This document shows positions 36,433 through 48,700 of a stretch of 64,000 bases of DNA, in pieces; the first letter of the stretch is position 1; each line of letters begins with the position of its first letter. Both the position numbers and the translations under genes were made by a program. This stretch comes from Primulina eburnea. Taxonomy: Eukaryota > Streptophyta > Magnoliopsida > Lamiales > Gesneriaceae. The stretch spans positions 62,001-126,000 of the forward strand of contig NW_027330822.1 of assembly GCF_022965805.1 (NCBI RefSeq), given 5' to 3'. The notes beneath the pieces were generated by a model. It was given only the letters and a program-made list of their open reading frames with translations. It made no database searches and was not told where the DNA came from.

Positions 36433-39400
36433 GACATTTCTATTGACTTTATTTTGTGGTTGCCTAGGACTAATAAGGGGAGGGATTCTATTTTTGTAGT
36501 TGTGGATAGATTCTCTAAGATGGCACATTTTATAGCTTGTCATAAAACCGATGATGCTTCAAACATTGCGGATTTGTTCTTTAGAGAAGTCGTTAGGTTG
36601 CATGGCTTGCCTAGGACTATTGTTTCTGGTCGCGAGGTTAAATTCATGAGTTACTTTTGGAAGACTTTATTGGCCAAACTTGACAAAAAATGGTTGTTTT
36701 CTACTACTTGTCATGCTCAAACGGATGGACAAACTGTAGTTTTCAATAGAACTTTGGGAACACTTTTACGTGTTATTCTTAAAAAGAACTTGGATTGTCA
36801 TTTCTATGGACTTTATTTTGGGGTTGTGCAGGACTAAGAAGGGGAGGGATTCTATTTTTGTGGTTGTTGATAGATTCTCTAAGATGGCACATTTTATAGC
36901 TTGTCATAAAACCGATGATGCTTCAAACATTGCGGGTTTGTTCTTTAGAGAAGTCGCTAGGTTGCATGGCATGCCTAGGACTATTGATTCTAGTCGCGAT
37001 GTTAAACTCTTGAGTTACTTTTGGAATACTTTAGGGGCTAAACTTGGCACAAAATTGTTGTTTTCTACTACTTGTCATGCTCAAACGGATGGACAAACTG
37101 AAGTTGTCAATAGAACTTTGGGAACACTTTTGCATGCTTTTCTTAAAAAAAACTTGGATTGACATTTCTATGTACTTTATTTTGGGGTTGTTTAGGACTA
37201 AGAAGGGGAGGGATTCTATTTTTGTTGTTGTGGATAGATTCTCTAAGATGGCACATTTTATAGCTTGTCATAAAACCGATGATGCTTCAAACATTGCGGA
37301 TTTGTTCTTTAGAGAAGTCGTTAGGTTGCATGGCATGCCAAGAACTTTTGTTTCTGGTCGCGATGTTAAATTCTTGAGTTACTTTTGAAAGATTTTCTGG
37401 GCTAAACTTGGCACAAAATTGTTGTTTTCTACTACTTGTCATGCTCAAACGGATGGACAAACTGTAGTTGTCAATAGAACTTTGGGAACACTTTTTCGTG
37501 TTATTTTTAAAAAGAACTTGGATTGATATTTCTATGGACTTTATTTTGTGGTTGCCTAGGACTAAGAAGGGGAGAGATTCTATTTTTGTTGTTGTGGATA
37601 GATTCTCTAATATGGCACATTTTATAGCATGTCATAAAACCTATGATGCTTCAAACATTGCGGATTTGTTCTTTAGAGAAGTCGTTAGGTTGCATGGCAT
37701 GCCTAGGACTATTGTTTCTGGTCGCGATGTTAAATTCATGAGTTACTTTTCGAAGACTTTATGGGCTAAACTTGACAAAAAATGGTTGTTTTCTACTACT
37801 TGTCATGCTCAAACGGATGGAAAAACTGTAGTTGTCAATAGAACTTTGGGAACACTTTTGTGTGTTATTCTTAAAAAGAACTTGGATTGTCATTTCTATG
37901 GATTTTATTTTGGGGTTGTCCTGGACTAAGAAGGGGAAGGATTCTATTTTTGTGGTTGTGGATAGATTCTCTAAGATGGCACATTTTATAGCTTGTCATA
38001 AAACCGATGATGCTTCAAACATTGCGGGTTTGTTCTTTAGAGAAGTCGCTAGGTTGCATGGCATGCCTAGGACTATTGATTCTGTTCGCAATGTTAAACT
38101 CTTGAGTTACTTTTGGAATACTTTATGGGCTAAACTTGGCACAAAATTGTTGTTTTCTACTACTTGTCATGCTAAAACGGATGGACAAACTGAAGTTGTC
38201 AATAGAACTTTGGGAACACTTTTGCGTGCTATTCTTAAAAAGAACTTGGATTGACATTTCTATGGACTTTATTTTGGGGCTGTCTAGGACTAATAAGGGG
38301 AGGGATTCTATTTTTTTTGTTGTGGATAGATTCTCTAAGATGGCACATTTTATATCTTGTCATAAAACCGATGATGCTTCAAACATTGCGGATTTGTTCT
38401 TTAGAGAAGTCGCTAGGTTGCATGGCATGCCTAGGACTATTGATTCTGGTCGCGATGTTAAATTCTTGAGTTACTTTTGGAATACTTTATGGGCTAAACT
38501 TGGCACAAAATTGTTGTTTTCTACTACTTGTCATGATTAAACGGATGGACAAACTGTAGTTGTCAATAAAACTTTGGGAACACTTTTGCGTGTTATTCTT
38601 AAAAAGAACTTGGATTGACATTTCTATGGACTTTATTTTGTGGTTGCCTAGGACTAATAAGGGGAGGGATTTTATTTTTGTTGTTGTGGATAGATTCTCT
38701 AAGATGGCACATTTTATAGCTTGTCATAAAACCGATGATGCTTCAAACATTGCGGATTTGTTCTTTAGAGAAGTCGTTAGGTTGCATTGCATGCCTAAAA
38801 CTTTTGTTTCTGGTCGCGATGTTAAATTCTTGAGTTACTTTTGAAAGATTTTCTGGGCTAAACTTGGCACAAAATTGTTGTTTTCTACTACTTGTCATCC
38901 TCAAACGGATGGAAAAACTGTAGTTGTCAATAGAACTTTGGGAACACTTTTGCGTGTTATTCTTAAAAAGAACTTGGATTGTCATTTCTATGGACTTTAT
39001 TTTGGGGTTGTCCTGGACTAAGAAGGGGAAGGATTCTATTTTTGTGGTTGTGGATAGATTCTCTAAGATGGCACATTTTATAGCTTGTCATAAAACCGAT
39101 GATGCTTCAAACATTGCGGGTTTGTTCTTTAGAGAAGTTGCTAGGTTGCATGGCATGCCTAGGACTATTGATTCTGTTCGCAATGTTAAACTCTTGAGTT
39201 ACTTTTGGAATACTTTATGGGCTAAACTTGGCACAAAATTGTTGTTTTCTACTAGTTGTCATGCTAAAACGGATGGACAAACTGAAGTTGTCAATAGAAC
39301 TTTGGGAACACTTTTGCGTGCTATTCTTAAAAAGAACTTGGATTGACATTTCTATGGACTTTATTTTGGGGCTGTCTAGGACTAAGAAGGGGAGGGATTC

Positions 39401-39708
39401 TATTTTTGTTGTTGTGGATAGATTCTCTAAGATGGCACATTTTATATCTTGTCATAAAACCGATGATGCTTCAAACATTGCGGATTTGTTCTTTAGAGAA
39501 GTCGTTAGGTTGCATGGCATGCCTAGAACTTTTGTTTCTGGTCGCGATGTTAAATTCTTGTGTTACTTTTGAAAGATTTTCTGGGCTAAACTTGGCACAA
39601 AATTGTTGTTTTCTACTACTTGTCATGCTCAAACGGATGGACAAACTGTAGTTGTCAATAGGAATTTGGGAACACATTTGCGTGCTTTTCATAAAAAGAA
39701 CCTTGATT
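36433..39708 (+). repeat. Trimeric higher-order repeat, period 1092 bp (three copies)
   Basis: Diagnostic words recur exactly every three monomers. 'tgtggttgcc' is at about 36455, 37547, 38639 and 39731. Units with 'gattgtcatttc' at the start, 'attgcgggt' and 'gatgttaaactc' or 'aatgttaaactc' begin at 36797, 37889 and 38981. 'gctgtctagg' occurs at about 38279 and 39371. Each interval is 1092 = 3x364. The third position varies: it has the 'cctagaactttt'-type tail in copies 1 and 3 but not in copy 2, which suggests exchange between units. Confidence 0.8.
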
Positions 39709-40434
39709 GACATTTCTATGGACTTTATTTTGTGGTTGCCTAGGACTAAGAAGGGGAGGGATTCTTTTTTGTTGTTGTGGATAGATTCTCTAAGATGGCA
39801 CATTTTATAGCTTGTCATAAAACCGATGATGCTTCAAACATTGCGGATTTGTTCTTTAGGGAAGTCATTATTTTGCACGGCATGCCTAGGACAATTGTTT
39901 CTGGTCGCGATGTTAAATTCTTGAGTTACTTTTGGAATACTTTATGGGCTAAACTTGGCACAAAATTGTTGTTTTCTACTACTTGTCATGCTCAAACGGA
40001 TGGACAACTGAAGTTGTCAATAGGACTTTGGGAACACTTTTGCGTGCTATTCTTAAAAAGAACTTGGATTGACATTTCTATGGACTTTATTTTGCGGTTG
40101 CCTAGGACTAAGAAGGGGAGGGATTCTATTTTTGTTGTTGTGGATAGATTCTCTAAGATGGCACATTTTATAGCTTGTCATAAAAACGATGATGCTTCAA
40201 ACATTGCGGATTTGTTCTTTAGGGAAGTCGCTAGGTTGCATGGCATGCCTAGGACTATTGATTCTTGTTGCGATGTCAAATTCTTGAGTTACTTTTGGAA
40301 TACTTTATGGGCTAAACTTGGCACAAAATTGTTGTTTTCTACTACTTGCCATGCTCAAACTGGTGGACAAACTGTAGTTGTCAATAGAACTTTGGGAACA
40401 CTTTTGCGTGTTATTCTTAAAAAGAACTTGGATT

Positions 40435-41891
40435 GACATTTCTATGGACTTTATTTTGGGGTTGCCTAGGACTAAGAAGGGGAGGGATTCTATTTTTGTT
40501 GTTGTGGATAGATTCTCTAAGATGGCACATTTTATATCTTGTCATAAAACCGATGATGCTTCAAACATGGCGGATTTGTTCTTTAGGGAAGTCGCTAGGT
40601 TGCATGGCATGCCTAGGACTATTGATTCTGGTTGCGATGTCAATTTCTTGAGTTACTTTTGGAATACTTTATGGGCTAAACTTGGCACAAAATTGTTGTT
40701 TTCTACTACTTGTCATGCTCAAACGGATGGACAAACTGAAGTTGTCAATAGGACTTTGGGAACACTTTTGCGTGATATACTTAAAAAGAACTTGGATTGA
40801 CATTTCTATGGACTTTATTTTGGGGTTGCCTAGGACTAAGAAGGGGAGGGATTCTATTTTTGTTGTTGTGGATAGATTCTCTAAGATGGTATATTTTATA
40901 GCTTGTCATAAAACCGATGATGCTTCAACATTGCGGATTTGTTATTTAGAGAAGTCGTTAGGTTGCATGGCATGCCTAGGACTATTGATTCTTGTTGCGA
41001 TGTCAAATTCTTGAGTTACTTTTGGAATACTTTATGGGCTAAACTTGGCACAAAATTGTTGTTTTCTACTACTTGTCATGCTCAAACGGATGGACAAACT
41101 GTAGTTGTCAATAGAACTTTGGGAACACTTTTGCGTGTTATTCTTAAAAAGAACTTGGATTGACATTTCTATGGACTTTATTTTGGGGTTGCCTAGGACT
41201 AAGAAGGGGAGGGATTCTATTTTTGTTGTTGTGGATAGATTCTCTAAGATGGCACATTTTATATCTTGTCATAAAACCGATGATGCTTCAAACATGGCAG
41301 GATTTGTTCTTTAGGGAAGTCGCTAGGTTGCATGGCATGCCTAGGACTATTGATTCTGGTTGCGATGTCAATTTCTTGAGTTACTTTTGGAATACTTTAT
41401 GGGCTAAACTTGGCACAAAATTGTTGTTTTCTACTACTTGTCATGCTCAAACGGATGGACAAACTGAAGTTGTCAATAGGAACTTTGGGAACACTTTTGC
41501 GTGATATTCTTAAAAAGAACTTGGATTGACATTTCTATGGACTTTATTTTGGGGTTGCCTAGGACTAAGAAGGGGAGGGATTCTATTTTTGTTGTTGTGG
41601 ATAGATTCTCTAAGATGGTACATTTTATAGCTTGTCATAAAACCGATGATGCTTCAAACATTGCGGATTTGTTCTTTAGAGAAGTCGTTAGGTTGCATGG
41701 CATGCCTAGGACTATTGATTCTTGTTGCGATGTCAATTTCTTGAGTTACTTTTGGAATACTTTATGGGCTAAACTTGGCACAAAATTGTTGTTTTCTACT
41801 ACTTGTCATGCTCAAACGGATGGACAAACTGTAGTTGTCAATAGAACTTTGGGAACACTTTTGTGTGTTATTTTTAAAAAGAACTTGGATT
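40435..41891 (+). repeat. Dimeric higher-order repeat, period ~728 bp (two copies)
   Basis: Units starting at 40435 and 41162 share 'tatatcttg', 'aacatggc', 'tttagggaag', 'gattctggttgcgatgtc' and a GAA codon with 'gtgatat'. Units at 40799 and 41527 share 'tatagcttg', 'gattcttgttgcgatgtc' and a GTA codon. The A-B-A-B order gives a dimer. The same unit types flank Element 1 on both sides (8335-8573 and 16415-16690). Confidence 0.75.
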
Positions 41892-44194
41892 GACATTTCT
41901 ATGGACTTTATTTTGGGGTTGTCTAGGACTAAGAAGGGGAGGGATTCTATTTTGTTGTTGTGGATAAGATTCTCTAAGATGGCACATTTTATAGCTTGTC
42001 ATAAAACCGATGATGCTTCAAACATTGCGGATTTGTTCTTTAGAGAAGTCGTTAGGTTGCATGGCATGCCTAGAACTTTTGTTTCTGGTCGCGATTTTAA
42101 ATTCTTGAGTTACTTTTGAAAGATTTTCTGGGCTAAACTTGGCACAAAATTGTTGTTTTCTACTACTTGTCATGCTCAAACGGATGGATAAACTGTAGTT
42201 GTCAATAGGATTTTGGGAACACATTTGCGTGCAGGTTCTTAAAAAGAACCTTGATTGACATTTCTATGGACTTTATTTTGGGGTTGCCTGGACTAAGAAG
42301 GGGATGGATTCTATTTTGTTGTTGTGGATAGATTCTCTAAGATTGAACATTTTATATCTTGTCATAAAACCGATGATGTTTCAAACATTGCGGATTTGTT
42401 CTTTAGAGAAGTCGCTAGGTTGCATGGCATGCCTAGGACTATTTTTTCTGGTAGCGATGTTAAATTCTTGAGTTACTTTTGGAATACTTTATGGGCTAAA
42501 CTTGGCACAAATTGTTGTTTTCTACTACTTGTCATGCTCAAACGGATGGATAAACTGTAGTTGTCAATAGATTTGGGACACATTTGCGTGCTAGGTTCTT
42601 AAAAAGAACCTTGATTGACATTTCTATGGACTTTATTTTGGGATTGTCTAGGACTAAGAAGGGAATGGATTCTATTTTTGTTGTTGTGGATAGATTCTCT
42701 AAGACGGCACATTTCATATCTTGTCATAAAACCGATGATGTTCAAACATTGCGGATTTGTTCTTTAGAGAAGTCGTGAGTTGCATGGCATGCCTAGGACT
42801 ATTGTTTCTGGTCGCGATGTTAAATTCTGAGTTACTTTGGGGTTGTCCTGGCTAAGAAGGGGAGGGATTCTATTGTGGTGTGGATAGAGTCTCTAAGTGG
42901 CACATTTTATAGCTTGTCATAAAACGCGATGATGCTTCATATGGCGGGTTTGTTCTTTAGAGAAGTCGCTAGGTTGCATGGCATGACTAGGACTATTGAT
43001 TCTGTTCGCGATGGTGTAAACTCTGGAGTTACTTTTGGAATACTTTATGGGCTAAATTTGGCACAAAATTGTTGTTTCTACTACTTGTCATGCCCAAACG
43101 GATGGACAAACGGAAGTTGTCAATAGGACTTTGGGAACACTTTTGCGTGCTTATTCTTAAAAAGAACTGGATTGACATTTTTATGGACTTTTTTGGGGCT
43201 GTCTAGGACTAAGAAGGGGAGGGATTTTATTTTTGTTGTTGTGGATAGATTTTCTAAGATGGCACATTTTATAGCTTGTCATAAAACCGATGATGCTTCA
43301 AACATTGCGGAATTGTTCTTTAGAGAAGTCGTTAGGTTGCATGGGATGCCTAGAACTTTTGTTTCTGGTCGCGATGTTAAATTACTTTAGTTACTTTTGA
43401 AAGATTTTCTGGGCTAAACTTGGCACAAAATTGTTGTTTTCTACTACTTGTCATGCTCAAACGGATGGACAAACTGTAGTTGTCAATAGAACTTTTGGAA
43501 CACTTTTGCGTGTTATTCTTAAAAAGAACTTGGATTGACATTTCAATGGACTTTATTTTGTGGTTGCCTAGGACTAACAAGGGGAGGGATTCTATTTTTG
43601 TTGTTGTGGATAGATTCTCTACGATGGCACATTTTATAGCCTGTCATAAAACTGATGATGCTTTAAACATTGCGGATTTGTTCTTTAGAGAAGTCGTTAT
43701 TTTGCACGGCATTCCTAGGACAATTGTTTCTGGTCGCGATGTTAAATTCTTGAGTTACTTTTGGAATACTTTATGGGCTAAGCTTGGCACAAAATTGTTG
43801 TTTTCTACTACTTGACATGCTAAAACGGATGGACAAACTGAAGTTGTCAATAGAACTTTGGGAACACTTTTGCCTGCTATTCTTAAAAAGAACTTGGATT
43901 GAAATTTCTATGGACTTTATTTTGGGGCTGTCTAGGACTAAAAAGGGGAGGGATTCTATTTTTGTTGTTGTGGATAGATTCTCTAAGATGGCACATTTTA
44001 TATCTTGTCATAAAATCGATGATGCTTCAAACATTGCGGATTTATTCTTTGGGAAGTCGCTAGGTTGCATGGCATGCCTAGGACTATTGATTCTGGTTGC
44101 GATGTCAAATTCTTGAGTTACTTTGGAATACTTTTGTTTCTACTACTGTAATGCTCAAACGGATGGACAAATGAAGTTGTATAAACTTGGGACA
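41892..44194 (+). repeat. Divergent satellite block B, left of Element 3 (duplicate of block A)
   Basis: The order of rare variants matches 25319-27942: 'gtggataagattc', 'cctagaactttt', 'tttttctggtagcg', 'ttgggattgtc', the truncated monomer with 'atggcggg', 'aaattactttag', 'gactaacaagg' and 'ttttgcacggc'. One full monomer is missing relative to block A. 43377-43580 and 27185-27388 encode the same shadow reading on the minus strand without change, which shows how close the copies are where bases are reliable. Confidence 0.85.
42818..43060 (+). repeat. Truncated ~203-bp satellite monomer, third copy
   Basis: It has the same 161-bp deletion junction ('gagttacttt' to 'ggggttgtcctgg') and the same rare 'atggcgggtttg' and 'catgactagg' words as at 1-240 and 26602-26860, but with extra single-base losses. 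Confidence 0.75.
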
Positions 44195-45648
44195 TGTGAT
44201 AGCGATGTGTAGATTTAATTCGTTGTTATTTGGGGATGTTGTACGGCTTAGTATGTTGGTTTATTTATTGAGGTATAGTTGATGTTGGTTGTTCGTTTCA
44301 GCGTTTCGGTTTGATTTTTGTTGCATGGGAATAGTGTTTTGCCGTGAGCACACCACACCCGCGGCGTTGTAGTGACCGCCCCCGCGGTGGAGACCGCACC
44401 CGCGCTGTTTGCAGTGCCGCACCCCGCTGTTGTCGTGTCAGAATTTTTGAGATTGCCGTAACCATAGCGCACCGCGGTCCTTGTGTTGCGCACCCGCGGT
44501 GAAGGTATGGTCGAGTTTTTAAGCTACTTTTTGGAGTGGTTGGCCATGCTTTTCCTTTCTCTCCTCCTTCATTCTCGACATTTCTCTCCATTTTTAGGGT
44601 TTTTGGTCATTTCTTTCACTTCCTATCTTCGATTCAAGCGTTTGTTGGAATTTCGACTTGAGTTCGACGTTCTCCTTGGTGCTAGGAACTTGGGTAAGTT
44701 TTGGTGCGATTCTGTTAAGGTTGTAAATTAAGAGTTGTTAATTGGTTGTTTAAGTGGATTATGGATTATTAGCTTGTAATCTTGATATTTAGTTGATATT
44801 GGTGTTATTTGTGGATTATTTGTTGTAGGTGGTGATCAAGAGCTAAGTTGAGGTGTTTGTTGTGGTTTGTAAGTGGAAATTCATTCCTTTTGCTCACATG
44901 ATTTTATATGTATGTGTTTCAAAGAGTTTATTGTGTTATTCCCTTTCATTTGATCCATAGTATGTATTGTTATATGTATTGGAGGCATGTATGTCTCATT
45001 ATTGATTAAAGGGAATACAAAGAGATATATAGAGTTCAAAGTGATTGTTAAAACCAGAGAAGAGTTTAAATGTTTTCGGATTGATAAATACATAGTCAGA
45101 GATTGCATGCAATATTAGATGATCATCGCCCAGAGGCTTATATCCCTCAGAGTTATCGGTATTTATATCGATTTGGGATACGAGCAACCCCAGAGCAGAG
45201 ATACTATTGATATCAATCCCCAGAGCAAAGAGAAATACCATCATATTTTATGCTATTGCTATGTTATTGATATTCAGAGTTTACAGTTCAGAGTTGATGG
45301 TATTATGATTTCAAAGAGATGTTTTACAGAGTTCTTGTTCATTGTTATATAAGAGTTCCACTTGCTGAGATTTATTCTCATTTCAGTTATTTTCATGTGA
45401 TGCAGATCAGAGTGGTGCCCGGGACGTTGACTGTAGATCGGGGGGTCATATGCATACACCGTTGGAAGGAGGATTTTGGCATGATCATAGGAATGATGTT
45501 TGTTTTTGTTATGTCATTAAATGATCATGTATTTATTTTGGTAAAGATATTTGATGAAATGTATTTGAAACTCCTTCCGTATATTTTAAAGAGAAAATTT
45601 TATCTTCCGCTGCGTATTTATTTTTAAAAGAGGTCAGGGTTTGTCACA
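44195..45648 (+). repeat. Element 3 left LTR (degraded, ~1454 bp)
   Basis: The first ~90 bases ('tgtgatagcgatg...') are scarcely alignable to the family. From about 44280 the match to 28079-29456 is close apart from indels. It ends 'ttgtcaca'. The exact left boundary is uncertain by several bases, and no duplication of flanking sequence is visible. Confidence 0.8.
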
Positions 45649-45653
45649 TTTAG

Positions 45654-45664
45654 TGGTATCGAGC
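45654..45664 (+). promoter_or_regulatory. Element 3 primer binding site, one base short
   Basis: TGGTATCGAGC is the Met-tRNA site seen in Elements 1 and 2 with one A lost. Confidence 0.8.
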
Positions 45665-45781
45665 GGTGTTCTTCGGACCAATGCATATGACTTCGTCTAC
45701 TGTCAACTGTCCGGGTATGTTTTCTTGCATCTATCTATTGTTATGTATTGATGGTATCTTGTGAGCATTGTAGAGTAGAGG

Positions 45782-48700
45782 ATGTCCTCCTAAGCGTAAA
45801 GGCGTCAGAGGGGGAGTGATAGTTCGTCCTCGAGAGTTGTCACGAGTTCGGCAAGTTACTGAAGGAGCAGGCTAAGGTTCACAGTGAGCAGATCCAGCAT
45901 TTGCTTAGACTGCAAGGAGCAGGCCAGGGCAGAGGCCAAGGTGAGGGCAGTTCTCCAGTAGCAGTTGGTTCTGATGCTATCTTTTCGCGTTTAAGAGGAT
46001 GGATCACCCGAGTTTAGGCAGCCCGATCTTAGCTGCAGTAGAGTGGGTCAAGGCTTTGGAGGCGATTTTTGATCATCTCCACATGAGGACAGAGATCGTA
46101 TCAGTTGTGCTGTTTTATGCTGGTTAAAGCTGCACGTTTGTGGTGAATGCGACCAAGGTTGGCATGATGTTTCTACTTTGAAGTGGTCTGAGTTTACTGA
46201 GCTTTTCTACGACAAGTACTTCCTGATGCACTGCGAGCGAGGAAGGTCACAGAGTTCTTGGAGCTTCGTCAGGGAGCTTGAACGTGGATGAGTATTCTCA
46301 AGTTCGAGGAGGGTTGCCATTTGCTCCGTACATGGCTACCAGTGATAAAGATAAAGGTGCTCATTTTCATTCGAGGCCTTAGAGCGGAGATCAGCGTGAT
46401 ATCAATATGTCTAGGCTGTGACTTTCAAGGAGATTGGCCAGAGCGTTGCTAGCAGAGCAGGACGAGAAGGATATTGCCAGGGAGAGGCAGGCGAGGTACC
46501 AGCGTAGTGTTCAAAGAGGCCAGAGTTCAGGTCAGCGTGGCAGAGATCGATTCAAGGGGAAGGGCAAGGTGGATCAGAGCCTAGGCCACCGTCAGTGCCA
46601 TGTGCTCCGTCGATTCTGAGAGATCTTTGTGTCCCAAGTGTAGCAGACCCCATCGTGGAGAGTGTAGATTTGGCTCTCGTTCTTGCTATCGTTGTGGCAT
46701 GCCAGGCCATATTTCCAGAGATTGTCCTAGGGGAGCTAGCCAGGAGAGGTGGCAGGGTCGTATCTTTTCGATGACTAAGGAAGGTATTAATCGTAATTCT
46801 TCTGTAATCTCTAGTTCCATTTTAATTTCAGGCAGAGTAGCTACAACTTTGATTGATACTGGTGCTACTCATTCTTTTATGTCTGAATTGTTTTTGAGAT
46901 CTTTGGTAAGTTCCTTCTGTTATTCCCTTCAGCTTAGGTGTTGTTTTGCCTTCGGGAGATGTTTTGTGCCCGACTTCCATAGTGTATGCGTGCCCCGTTC
47001 GTTTTGTTGATCGAGAGGTCTTTGCTGATTTGATTGTGATCCCGATGGTTGCTTTGATGTTATTCTTGGCATGGATTGGCTGTCGACCTATCTGGCTGTT
47101 ATTGATGGCGTTGCTAAGACGGTGACTTTGCAGATGATGACCAGGGAGGAGTTCTCGCCAGCTCAGGTACTTCGCTGTCCTCTTCCTTTATTTCGTGTCT
47201 TGATGCTGAGAGGCTTTTGTGTAGAGGTGTGTGATGTTTTTCTAGCATCGTTGTGGATATGGATAGACTGATTAAGTTGAATATATAGATATGATGTGGT
47301 GAGGGAGTTTGCGGATGTGTTTGAGGATGATGTTCCGGGTTTGCCGCGGATAGAGATGTAGAGTTTGTCATTGATCTTGCTCCAGGTACGGTTCCTATTT
47401 CTAAGGCTCCGTATAGGATGGCTCCTACCGAGATGAAGAGTTGAAGACGCAGTTGCAGGATCTTCTAGATAAGGGTTTCATTCGTCCGAGTTCTTCGCTT
47501 TGGGGAGCTCCGGTTCTATTGTTAAGAAGAAGATGGTCTTTGCGTCTGTGTATCGACTACAGGGAGCTTAACAAAGTGACGATCAAGAACAAGTATCCGT
47601 GGCCACGGATTGACGATCTATTTGACCACTCCTCCAGGGTGCCACTGTTTTCTCGAAGATTGATCTTCGGTTCTGGCTACTATCAGTTGAAGGTTAGGGA
47701 GTCTGATATCCCTAAGACGGCTTTCTGGACCAGGTATGGTCACTATGAGTTTCTCGTGATGTCTTTTGGTTTGACCAATGCCCCTTCTGCTTTCATGGAC
47801 CTGATGAACCGTGTGTTCAAGCCGTATTTGGATAGCTTCGTCATTGTTTTTACGACGATATCTTGATCTATTCCAAGACCAGAGAGCTTCATTCAGGCAC
47901 TCAGAGTTGTTCTCCAGTGTTGAGAGAGCGGAGGTTGTTTGCCAAGTTGAAGAGTGTGGTTTGGTTGGATCAGATTTTCTTTCTAGGCCATGTCGTTTCG
48001 AGGGATGGCATTGCTGTTGATATACGATGAGGATAGAGGCGATTCGAAGTGGCCTATTCCTACGACTGTTTCAGAGGTGCGCAGTTTCCTCTTGGTTTGG
48101 CGGGTTTTTATATCGTCGTTTCATTTTGGATTTTTCCAAGATTGCCCTGCCATTGTCCAATCTGACAAGGAAGACTGTGAAGTTCGAGTGGTCTTTAGAT
48201 TGCCAGAGTGCATTTCAAGAGTTGAAGGTAGATTGACGACGGCTCCTGTTCTTTCTCTTTGCCTTGTGGTTCAGAGGACTTTGTTGTCTATACTGATGCG
48301 TCGAAGAAGGGTCTCGGTGCAGTGTTGATGCAGAGAGGTAAGGTCATTGCCTATGCTTCTCGCCAGTTGAAGGATTATGAAAGAATTATCCGACGCATGA
48401 TTTAGAGTTGGCAGCTGTGGTTTTCGCCCTGAAGATTTGGAGACACTACTTGTATGGCGAAAAGTGTGAGATTTTCACAGACCACAAGAGTTTGAAGTAT
48501 CTGTTTTCGCAGAAAGAGCCAATAGGCGGCAGAGAGGTGGTTAGAGCTTGTCAAAGATTACGATGTAACTATCAGTTATCACCCAGGGAAGGCGAATGTT
48601 GTGGCTGATGCTTTGAGTCGTAAGTCGAGTGCTTCATTGAGTTCTTTGGTTCAGAGACCGTTGCTGAGGATTTGCAGAGAGAGGAGATTGATCTGGTGAT

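Larger units (their letters stand above)
35579..44194 (+). repeat. Satellite array 3: divergent, higher-order organised monomers
   Basis: Unit starts fall at 35704, 36069, 36433, 36797, 37161, 37525, 37889, 38253, 38617, 38981, 39345, 39709, 40071, 40435, 40799, 41162, 41527, 41892, 42256 and so on, about 22 units. Units differ from each other far more than in arrays 1 and 4, and they fall into recognisable types that repeat in order. From about 42280 the base accuracy drops, with many single-base losses ('ttgcctggac', 'cacaaattgttg', 'gtcgtgagttg', 'ctaagtggcac'). At 44131-44194 the satellite is barely recognisable before Element 3 begins. Confidence 0.93.
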
